Below, piece after piece: positions 45,366-52,661 of a stretch of 64,000 nucleotides of DNA. The stretch spans positions 1,026,501 through 1,090,500 of the forward strand of contig NZ_CP049249.1 of NCBI RefSeq assembly GCF_011046895.1, in the 5' to 3' direction. Numbering within the stretch: the stretch's first letter is position 1; each line of letters opens with the position of its first letter. Both the position numbers and the translations under genes were made by a program. The notes under the pieces were generated by a model. That model saw nothing but the letters and a program-made list of their open reading frames with translations, had not been told where the DNA came from and made no database searches. The stretch comes from Rhizobium rhizoryzae. GTDB taxonomy: Bacteria; Pseudomonadota; Alphaproteobacteria; Rhizobiales; Rhizobiaceae.

Positions 45366-46163
45366 TCAGCTGTTGTGAACAGCCAGCAGATCCTCATAGC
45401 AGGAGGCATTGCTTGCCAGCACGGGATGACCGGCCATCAGGTTTTCACCCGATAATGGATAGGGCAACACGCGTCCGCCCGCTTCCTGCACAAGGCAGAA
45501 GCCTGCCATGCAATCCCACGCCCGCATGACAGGCTCATAATAGCCAACAAGCCTGCCGGATGCGACATAGGCGAGCATCAGGGCGCCGGAGCCATTGCGA
45601 ATGAAGTTGCCGCCGCGTGCGAGAACATTCGTGATGATTTCGCCAACGCGCTCAGGCGTCACATGGTTGTTGCTGCCAATGCCCGTCAGTGCGTTCTGCA
45701 TGTTGCGGCTGGGGTCCAAAGTCAGAACCTTGCCGTTGAGAGTAGCGCCCTGTCCGGCCGCCGCGGCATAGTGCTCCTCCAAGCATGGAACATAAATGAC
45801 GCCGATGACCGGCTTTTCGTCCTTCACGACGGCAATCGAAATGCACCAGGTGGGCATGCCGTTGACGAAGGGTGCCGTGCCGTCGATCGGGTCGACGATC
45901 CATGTATAGCCGGACGTGCCTTCCTCAAGACCGTCTTCCTCGCCCAGAAATCCATCGTTCGGGAAGGCATCGGCCACACGCTGACGAATGAGCTTCTCGA
46001 CATTGCGGTCTGCCACCGACACGACATCATGCAGATCGCGTTTCGTCTCAATCACCAGAGTATCGCGACGGTTGAAGTAATCGAGGGCCACTGCGCCTGC
46101 TTCGACCCCAAGCGTATTAGCCAAAGAAAAACGTGTCTCGAGGTCGTTATCCATTACAGTCAT
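45366..46163 (-). CDS. Inositol-monophosphatase-family phosphatase
   Basis: 265 aa; the ATG at 46163 has AGGA at proper spacing, unlike the ATG at 46169. The Mg-dependent IMPase signature is complete: FLGEEDGLEEG near 71-81, WIVDPIDGTAPFVNGMP near 87-103 and MRAWDCMAGFCLVQEAGG near 214-231. Relatives hydrolyse inositol, sugar, histidinol or nucleotide phosphates. As the last gene of an AfuABC-like importer operon, 11 bp after the ATPase, it probably removes phosphate from the imported sugar phosphate. Confidence 0.87.
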   Translation of the reverse strand: MTVMDNDLETRFSLANTLGVEAGAVALDYFNRRDTLVIETKRDLHDVVSVADRNVEKLIRQRVADAFPNDGFLGEEDGLEEGTSGYTWIVDPIDGTAPFVNGMPTWCISIAVVKDEKPVIGVIYVPCLEEHYAAAAGQGATLNGKVLTLDPSRNMQNALTGIGSNNHVTPERVGEIITNVLARGGNFIRNGSGALMLAYVASGRLVGYYEPVMRAWDCMAGFCLVQEAGGRVLPYPLSGENLMAGHPVLASNASCYEDLLAVHNS

Positions 46164-46174
46164 TTCCATTCCTT

Positions 46175-47236
46175 TTATGCATCGATCAACGCGATACCGC
46201 GATTCTTGAACCCGAGTGTGACGTCGCTTGCTGCCGCGAGGCTATGCTCCACATCATGATCGATGATAAACAAGGTGCCGACTTCCGTTTCCACTTCATA
46301 TTCCACATGGCCGCCCAGATAGGCGGAATGCAGAACGCGACCGGGTAGGCCCGTACCGCCCGACGCACCAATCTGGATTGCACCGGGACGCACCGCGAGT
46401 TTGGCACTGCCGCTGCGGGGCTGGCGTGTCGGGACGCGATGTTCGATGCTGCCCACGCGGATCACTGCGCTGCTGCCCTCGAGACCAATCACCTCGCATG
46501 GGATGACATTTGCCTCGCCCATGAAATCGGCGATGAAGGAAGAGGCCGGCGTCTCGTAGAGTTCGCGCGGTGCGCCCGACTGTGCGATCTGACCATCCTT
46601 CATCACCACAATGCGGTCCGAAACGGCCAGTGCCTCGTCCTGATCGTGGGTCACGTAGACGGCTGTGAAACCGAGACGCTGCTGCAACTCCCGGATCTCG
46701 GTGCGAACCCGGCGGCGAAGCCGTGCATCCAGGTTGGAGAGCGGCTCATCAAGCAGCAGAACCTGCGGCTCCAGCACCAGCGCGCGGGCAACCGCCACGC
46801 GCTGCTGCTGGCCACCGGAAAGCTCTGCCGGCAGACGATGGCCCATTCCGCCGAGGCCAACAAGCTTCAGGCCCTCTTCTGCCTTTTCCTTCGCCTCATT
46901 CTTTTTGAGGCCTGAGGAGAGAAGACCGTAGGCGACATTCTCCACCGCGCTCATATGCGGGAAGAGCGCGTAGGACTGAAAGACCATGGAAACATCACGT
47001 TCATTGGCGGGCAGCATGGTGACATCCTTGCCACCAATCAGTATGCGACCGGAGGTCGGGTGTTCCAGCCCTGCCAACATGCGCAGCGTGGTGGTCTTGC
47101 CGCAGCCGGATGGCCCCAGAAGTGTGACCAGTGTACCCGGTTCGATGGTGATCGACAGATCGGGGATGGCCGTGAATGAGCCGAAGGTTTTGCGGACGTG
47201 TTCGAAAACGACTGAACCGGCTTTGACGTTGATCAT
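46175..47236 (-). CDS. ABC transporter ATPase, AfuC/FbpC/PotA type
   Basis: 353 aa from the ATG at 47236 (MINVKAGSVVFEHVRKTFG) after AGGAG; the much longer open frame lies over the permease and is rejected. Walker A GPSGCGKTT at 41-49, signature [15 protein letters not shown], Walker B LLLDEPLSNLDARLR and H-loop THDQDEA are intact, followed by a TOBE domain (LAVRPGAIQIGASGG). It overlaps the permease gene by 4 bp. Family labels say iron(III), but the operon context favours a phosphorylated sugar. Confidence 0.87.
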   Translation of the reverse strand: MINVKAGSVVFEHVRKTFGSFTAIPDLSITIEPGTLVTLLGPSGCGKTTTLRMLAGLEHPTSGRILIGGKDVTMLPANERDVSMVFQSYALFPHMSAVENVAYGLLSSGLKKNEAKEKAEEGLKLVGLGGMGHRLPAELSGGQQQRVAVARALVLEPQVLLLDEPLSNLDARLRRRVRTEIRELQQRLGFTAVYVTHDQDEALAVSDRIVVMKDGQIAQSGAPRELYETPASSFIADFMGEANVIPCEVIGLEGSSAVIRVGSIEHRVPTRQPRSGSAKLAVRPGAIQIGASGGTGLPGRVLHSAYLGGHVEYEVETEVGTLFIIDHDVEHSLAAASDVTLGFKNRGIALIDA

Positions 47237-49464
47237 GCGGTTTTCTCCTGACCGAGAGGAAGAGTTTGTGCCTTTTGCTGTCCTGCTACACGATTTTCGC
47301 GGCGCAGACGGCGTTCGCCTACCAGAAGCTGGAAGCCTGCGATCACGGTGATCATGACCACGATGAGCATGGACGAGTAAGCAATTGCCACGCCGTATTC
47401 GCCATTTTCGACCAGCCCGACGATATAGGACGTCGCCATGTTGTATTGCGCGCTGACGAGGAAGATGACGGCGCTGATGGAGGTGATCGCCCGCACGAAG
47501 GAATAGACCAGCGCTGCGGTGATTGCCGGACGAAGCAGCGGCAGAACCACCTTGCGGATGGTGCGGAAGCTGTCGGCGCGGAGCGTGAGCGATGCCTCGT
47601 CCAGGCTCTTGTCCAGCTGGCTCATGGCTGCGATGCCGCCGCGCACGCCAACCGGCATGTTTCGGAACACGAAGCAGGCGATGAGAATGAGGGCGGAACC
47701 TGTCATTTCCAGCGGCGGCAGGTTGAAGGCCATGATGTAGCTGACGCCGATAACCGTGCCGGGAATGGCAAAGCTCATCATCAGGGCAAATTCGAACAGG
47801 TTGCGACCTGCAAATTTCTGGCGGACGATGATGTAGGCGGTCAGCAGGCCAACGGCGGCCGTCAGCGGTGCCGAGATCAGGGCAATTTCCATCGTCGTCC
47901 AGAAGGAATTCCAGGCCACGCCGGTCCATGCGATCTGGCCGTTGTTGATGCCGACGGAGAAGGCGCGGATGTAGTGATCGAGCGTCAGCGTGTTATCGAG
48001 GCCCCAGGTTTTCACGAAGCCGCCGACGAGGATCATGCCGTAGACGACAACGGTGAAGATCATCCATGGAATGACGATGGCATGAACCCCGATGGAGAGG
48101 GAGCGGGGAAGCGCGATATGCGCACCGCTGTCGCCTTTGCCGGTGACGGTCGCAAAGTTCTTGCCAGCCAACCAGAAGCGCTGTGCCAGGAAGGCGCTGA
48201 GCGTGAAGCAGAGCAGCACGACGGCGAGCACGGCTGCACGGGACGGGTCATTCTGCGAACCGACGACGGCGAAAAAGATTTCCGTCGAGAGAACGCCGTG
48301 ACTTCCGCCAAGCACCAGCGGGTTGCCGAAATCGGCCATGCTTTCAATGAAACCGATGAGGAAGGCATTGGCGAGGCCGGGTTTCATCAGCGGCAGCGAT
48401 ACCTTCCAGAACGTGCGCCAGCGATCTGCGCGAAGCGTCTGCGAGGCTTCTTCCATGGAGGGACTGACGCCTTCTACAACGCCGATCAGCACGAGAAAGG
48501 AAATGGGGGTGAAGGAGAGCACCTGCGCGATCCAGATGCCGGTCATGCCGTAGAGCCAGCGACCCGGTTCTATGCCGAACCAGTGCGACAGGGTTTCCGT
48601 CACGACACCGGCGCGACCGAAGAGCAGCGTCAATGCAAGTCCGATGACGAAGGGTGGCGTGATGATCGGCAGAACGGTCAGCAGCCGCAGACCCTTCTTG
48701 AACGGAAAGCGCGTGCGCGTCGCAACCAGAGCAAAGGCAAGGCCAAGAATGGTCGAGCCGGTCGCCGTCATGATTGCCAGGAACAATGTGCGCCAGGCAA
48801 CGCCGCAGCGTGAACCGCCCACAAGGCATTCGAGGCTCCAGATGCCGGGGTCGCGCATATTCTTGATGAAGCCGTCAGGATTGAACGAGCCATCAAAATC
48901 CTGAAGCGCAGCCACCATCATGCTGCCGATGGGATAGAAAACGAAGACACCGACAAGGAAGATGAGCGAGGTGATACACGAGACGATGAAGGCATCGCCC
49001 TTCATGAAGCCACGTTCCGCCAGACCGAAAGACAGCGTCAGGACAAAGACGAATGCCAGCAGAACGGCGCCTGCCCCCATGGAAGGTTGCCCATCGGCAA
49101 GTGTTCCGAACAATCGCTCGCTGATCGACCATGTGAAGCCGGAAAAGCCGATCGCCAACCCCTGCAAGGTCAAAAAGGCAAGTCCGAGGCTACCCGCCGC
49201 GACCAGCACTGCGCCTCGTTTGGCCGGATCCTTGATCGTGCGCGCAAAGGCAGCAATCGCCAGGAACACAACGGCGCCCAGAATCCAGATGCGCCCGAAG
49301 GAGGCGATCTGCAGCAGGCCCGGCGCACTGCCCTTCGACATGGGGAAGGAGGAAAGCCAGCTAAGGCCGAAGAAGCCGCCATCGATGCGGTACCATGGGA
49401 CAAGCGTCAGCGCCGCCGCCCCCAGAGCCAGAACAATATCCAGCCTGCGATTGCCATGTCTCAT
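47233..49464 (-). CDS. Fused two-domain ABC permease (AfuB/FbpB type)
   Basis: 743-aa inner-membrane protein with two permease domains in one chain, about 12 or more hydrophobic segments plus an extra N-terminal set of helices. Each half has its own coupling loop: EEASQTLRADRWRTFWKVSL near 336-355 and DEASLTLRADSFRTIRKVVL near 630-649. The ATG at 49464 follows GAGG; a TTG two codons earlier is possible. The N-terminal ~190 residues (several helices such as IVLALGAAALTLVPWY) make it longer than FbpB (~500-550 aa) and match the enlarged AfuB-like subgroup. Confidence 0.85.
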   Translation of the reverse strand: MRHGNRRLDIVLALGAAALTLVPWYRIDGGFFGLSWLSSFPMSKGSAPGLLQIASFGRIWILGAVVFLAIAAFARTIKDPAKRGAVLVAAGSLGLAFLTLQGLAIGFSGFTWSISERLFGTLADGQPSMGAGAVLLAFVFVLTLSFGLAERGFMKGDAFIVSCITSLIFLVGVFVFYPIGSMMVAALQDFDGSFNPDGFIKNMRDPGIWSLECLVGGSRCGVAWRTLFLAIMTATGSTILGLAFALVATRTRFPFKKGLRLLTVLPIITPPFVIGLALTLLFGRAGVVTETLSHWFGIEPGRWLYGMTGIWIAQVLSFTPISFLVLIGVVEGVSPSMEEASQTLRADRWRTFWKVSLPLMKPGLANAFLIGFIESMADFGNPLVLGGSHGVLSTEIFFAVVGSQNDPSRAAVLAVVLLCFTLSAFLAQRFWLAGKNFATVTGKGDSGAHIALPRSLSIGVHAIVIPWMIFTVVVYGMILVGGFVKTWGLDNTLTLDHYIRAFSVGINNGQIAWTGVAWNSFWTTMEIALISAPLTAAVGLLTAYIIVRQKFAGRNLFEFALMMSFAIPGTVIGVSYIMAFNLPPLEMTGSALILIACFVFRNMPVGVRGGIAAMSQLDKSLDEASLTLRADSFRTIRKVVLPLLRPAITAALVYSFVRAITSISAVIFLVSAQYNMATSYIVGLVENGEYGVAIAYSSMLIVVMITVIAGFQLLVGERRLRRENRVAGQQKAQTLPLGQEKTA

Positions 49465-49551
49465 GGTCAACCTCGTGTTCTAGAATGTCTTTTTGGGAAA
49501 GAAGAGGAGGCGACGTGCAGGTTCGCACGCCGCCGGCCTTATCTCATCGGA

Positions 49552-50577
49552 TCAGTTGGCAACCGCGCCGACTTCCTTGTCCCACCGCTCCAGCAGCGCC
49601 TTGCGCTTGGCAGGCTCGCCATAGGTCTTGAAGTCGTAATTGATCAGCTTGATGTCCTCGAAGCGCGGGGCTTCCTTCGGGATCTCGGCCTTCTTGTTGG
49701 ATGGCAGCTGGAACGACTTCGCATCCTTCATGCGCGACTGCACTTCCGGCTTCAAAGACCAGTCATACCAGATCTTGGCGTTATCCATGTTCTTGGCGCC
49801 CTTGACGATCGACATGGAGCCAATTTCGTAACCAGTTCCTTCACAGGGCGCGATGGACTTGACCGGGAACCCTTCTGCAGTCTGTGCAACCGCATCATGC
49901 ATGAAGACGATGCCAAGCGCCGTTTCACCGCGTGCCGCCGCCTTGACCGGCGCAGAGCCGGACTTGGTGTACTGCGAGATGTTGGTGTTCAGCTTCTTCA
50001 GATACTCAAAGGCCTTGTCTTCACCCATGATCTGCACGAGAGAGGCAAGCGCTGTGTAAGCGGTGCCGGACGAATTGGGGTTGGCGATCTGGATTTCGCC
50101 CTTCAATTCCGTGGCCAGAAGATCTGCCCAGCACTTCGGCTCCTTGTAGCCCTTTGTCTTGAAGATTTCCGTGTTGTAACCCCAGCCCAGAGCACCGGCG
50201 TAAACGCCGACCGTCTTGTAGTTCGCGCTCTCGGCCTGGCTCTTTGCCCAGTCCGTCAACTGATCGAGCATTGGCGACTTGTATTCCTGGGTCAGGTTTT
50301 CAGACGCTGCCTGGAGATGGGGGTCTCCGGTGCCTGCCCACCAAAGGTCGGTCTTTGGGTTGCGGGCTTCAGCGCGGATCTTGGCATAGGCTTCGCCGGA
50401 TGACATGCGCACCATGTTGACCTTGATGTCGTGCGCCTTTTCGAAGTCGCCCTTCATCTGCTCGCAGATAACGACGTCGGCGGCGCAGATCAGGTTCAGT
50501 TCGCCCGCTGCGTGGGCGGGAATGGCACTCAGTGCCGTGCCTGCAAAGAGCAGGGTGGAAAGAAGTGTCAGGCGCAT
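49552..50577 (-). CDS. ABC binding protein, AfuA-like (probable sugar-phosphate binding), copy 1
   Basis: Periplasmic binding protein, 341 aa, with a very strong ribosome-binding site (AGGAGGAG) before the ATG at 50577 and a signal peptide ending near AHA (residue 23). Family iron-binding type by fold, yet the adjacent Tyr-Tyr pair of FbpA-type iron receptors is absent. Instead it has NPNSSGTA at 166-173, FMHDAV with His227-Asp228 and PCEGTGYEIG with Glu246, compatible with hydroxyl and phosphate contacts as in AfuA. It is directly upstream of the permease and probably serves transport. Confidence 0.83.
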   Translation of the reverse strand: MRLTLLSTLLFAGTALSAIPAHAAGELNLICAADVVICEQMKGDFEKAHDIKVNMVRMSSGEAYAKIRAEARNPKTDLWWAGTGDPHLQAASENLTQEYKSPMLDQLTDWAKSQAESANYKTVGVYAGALGWGYNTEIFKTKGYKEPKCWADLLATELKGEIQIANPNSSGTAYTALASLVQIMGEDKAFEYLKKLNTNISQYTKSGSAPVKAAARGETALGIVFMHDAVAQTAEGFPVKSIAPCEGTGYEIGSMSIVKGAKNMDNAKIWYDWSLKPEVQSRMKDAKSFQLPSNKKAEIPKEAPRFEDIKLINYDFKTYGEPAKRKALLERWDKEVGAVAN

Positions 50578-50681
50578 AAGGTCTCCTCCTGTTTTAAGCG
50601 TCTGGTCGAAAACTCCAGGCAAGGCTTCGCCGGTCGGCTGGCTGATGGGAGCTGCCGAGGTGATGGAAAAGCCTTGCAAGG

Positions 50682-51704
50682 TTACTGGGTGGGCGGATGG
50701 ATCTCCGTATCGAAGCGGGCAAGCAGCCTGCTTCTCTCTTCCGGGGAACCAAAGGTGGCGAAATCGTAATCCACCATCTTGATCAACGAGATATCTGGCG
50801 CACCGGGCGGAAGCGATGCTTTTGAATTCGAAGGCACCTGGTTCTGGTCTGCCTGCGCGCCGGTTGCCTGTCCCTCCGGACTTAAAGCGAAATCGACGAA
50901 GCGCCTTGCCAGATCGCGGTTCTTCGTGCCCAGCACGATACTGACTGCGCCGATCTCGTAGCCTGTCCCTTCGCAAGGGGCGACAATCACGAGTGGCGCA
51001 CCCGCTTCCTTCTGGGTTACGGCATCGTGCATGAAGGATATGCCGATCAGCGTTTCTCCCCGGGCGGCTGCCTTGACCGGCGCAGATCCTGCCTTTGTAT
51101 AGTCCGCGATGTTGCGGTCCAGCGCCTTCATGTAGGTGAAGGCTTCGTCTTCGCCGAAGAGCTGGATCAGCGTTGCAAGCGTCGTGAAGGCGGTTCCGGA
51201 CGAATTCGGATTACCGGACTGTATCTTGCCGCGATAGGCTTCGCTGATCAGGTCTTTCCAGCAGTTGGGCGCTGCAAGATTGGCTTTCTTGAGAAGCTCC
51301 GAATTATAGGCAAAGCCCAGGGCACCGGCATAGATTCCGGCTGCGCGTCCTCCGGACATATCGAAGAAGTTCTGCGCCCAGGGAAGCACATCGGTTTCGT
51401 GTTTCGAGGTGTAGGCTTCCAGCAGGTTTTCGGATGCGGCCTGCAAATGCGTATCACCCGTGCCGCCCCACCAGACATCGACGCTCGGATTGTTTTTCTC
51501 CAGGCGGATCTGATCCAGGATTTCACCGGTGCTCTTGCGTTGCATGGAAACGGTCAGGCCGCTATGGCGCTCGAAAGCCCGCTTCATGGTCACGCACCAG
51601 GCCTCATCCACCCCGCAAAGGATGTTGAGCGGCTCTGATCTTGCTTGCGAGCCGAAAGCCAGTGTCGTCACCAGCCCCAGCGCAATAGCACCCAACCTAA
51701 ACAC
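50682..51704 (-). CDS. ABC binding protein, AfuA/HptA-like, copy 2
   Basis: Paralogue of the neighbouring binding protein, 340 aa. The GTG at 51704 is chosen because GGGAGGAA lies just before it and the encoded MFRLGAIALGLVTTLAFG is a clean signal peptide; the longer frame has no such site. It shares NPNSSGTA, SGxxGSAPVKAAARGET-like, MHDAV and PCEGTGYEIG blocks with copy 1 but diverges elsewhere (LNILCGVDEAWCVTMKRAF). Being nearest the divergent two-component genes, it may present ligand to the kinase, by analogy with HptA of the staphylococcal HptRSA system. Confidence 0.8.
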   Translation of the reverse strand: MFRLGAIALGLVTTLAFGSQARSEPLNILCGVDEAWCVTMKRAFERHSGLTVSMQRKSTGEILDQIRLEKNNPSVDVWWGGTGDTHLQAASENLLEAYTSKHETDVLPWAQNFFDMSGGRAAGIYAGALGFAYNSELLKKANLAAPNCWKDLISEAYRGKIQSGNPNSSGTAFTTLATLIQLFGEDEAFTYMKALDRNIADYTKAGSAPVKAAARGETLIGISFMHDAVTQKEAGAPLVIVAPCEGTGYEIGAVSIVLGTKNRDLARRFVDFALSPEGQATGAQADQNQVPSNSKASLPPGAPDISLIKMVDYDFATFGSPEERSRLLARFDTEIHPPTQ

Positions 51705-51783
51705 AAATTCCTCCCCGCCGGAACCTCCCCGTTCCTTAGGCTCTGAACATCGCACAGGAGACGGAATTCACAACCCCTCGAAT

Positions 51784-51889
51784 GGTTACCGATTTTTCAC
51801 TGCAGTGCCGAACCGCATGTCAAACCTTACAAATATTACAAAATTGACATTGCCGGTCATCAGCCAGCCTTTGATCATTTTCGGTAACC
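51784..51889. promoter_or_regulatory. Inverted pair of 9-bp sites flanking the divergent promoters
   Basis: GGTTACCGA at 51784-51792 and its exact reverse complement TCGGTAACC at 51881-51889 bracket the promoter region between the binding-protein operon and the response-regulator gene. Between them lies a TTACAAA tandem (51827-51833 and 51836-51842, 9-bp period) followed by TTGACA at 51844-51849. The tandem is the sort of direct repeat bound by OmpR-type regulators. Confidence 0.55.
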
Positions 51890-51920
51890 CCCCTAATATC
51901 ATGATGGGGAGGACTACAGA

Positions 51921-52661
51921 GTGCTGAATCAGAAGGTAAGAATTCTGATCGTCGAGGACGATCCGGATATGGCAGAGCTTATCTCCGATCTCGTGGAGGC
52001 GGAGGGCTGGGCGCCACGCCTCGCCGCTTCGGCTGAGGTGGCCATGGATCTTCTCACCCAAGAGCCTGTGCATCTCATTCTGGTCGATCATAATCTGCCC
52101 GGCATCTCCGGCCGTGCCTTTGCGCAGCGGGTTCGCGCCCAGATGAACGTGGGCATCGTGATGGTAACGGCTGCCGGAAGCGCGACGGATCGCGTGCTGG
52201 GGCTTGAAACGGCAGCCGACGATTATGTCGTCAAACCGTTCGAGCCGATTGAACTCACCGCACGCATCAAGGCAGTGCTGCGTCGTACGATCCCGTCCCT
52301 GAAGGCGGAAAAGGAGGCCGAGCGGGATCACGGCAATCCGTCGCTGAGGCTTGGCGACTGGCTGATTGATCTGACCGCGCGGCGGGCCGTGTGCATGAGT
52401 GATCGCAGCAAGACATTGACCGCCGCAGAATTTGCGCTTCTCGAAATTCTGGCGGAAACACCCAATCACCCGGTCAGCCGCTCGCACATCCTTGATCGGC
52501 TAGGCGCCGAGACGGACCGCTTCATTGACCGTAACGTGGATGTGCTCGTGCTGCGGCTGCGGCGAAAGATCGAGCGCAATCCCGATCTGCCGCTCCACAT
52601 CAAGACACGGCGCGGAAAGGGATATGTTCTGCACACCGATGACGGTGAGTTGGCACCTTGA
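51921..52661 (+). CDS. OmpR-family response regulator
   Basis: 246-aa DNA-binding response regulator. GTG start at 51921 after GGGGAGG. Receiver domain 1-118: acidic pair Asp13-Asp14, phospho-acceptor Asp56 (LVDHNLPG), Thr83 and Lys105 (VVKPFEP). Winged-helix output domain from about 142 to the end, with LTAAEFALLEILAETPNHPV, RNVDVLVLRLRRKIERNPDL and TRRGKGYVL. It is translationally coupled to the kinase gene (TTGA overlap). It probably activates the divergent AfuABC-like operon. Confidence 0.92.
   Translation: MLNQKVRILIVEDDPDMAELISDLVEAEGWAPRLAASAEVAMDLLTQEPVHLILVDHNLPGISGRAFAQRVRAQMNVGIVMVTAAGSATDRVLGLETAADDYVVKPFEPIELTARIKAVLRRTIPSLKAEKEAERDHGNPSLRLGDWLIDLTARRAVCMSDRSKTLTAAEFALLEILAETPNHPVSRSHILDRLGAETDRFIDRNVDVLVLRLRRKIERNPDLPLHIKTRRGKGYVLHTDDGELAP

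Noticed and set aside
47237..47929. N-terminal extension of the AfuC-like ATPase
   Set aside because: Overlaps the permease and encodes an Arg/His-rich non-homologous tail; AGGAG before the ATG at 47236 decides the start.
47266..48813. 515-codon plus-strand frame over the fused permease
   Set aside because: His/Asp/Gln-rich low-complexity product typical of the complement of membrane-protein codons; the permease on the minus strand is clear.
45366..51704. Plain iron(III) ABC transporter annotation
   Set aside because: Fold-level similarity only; no Tyr-Tyr pair in either binding protein, no Fur-like element noticed, and a phosphatase plus two-component system are linked.
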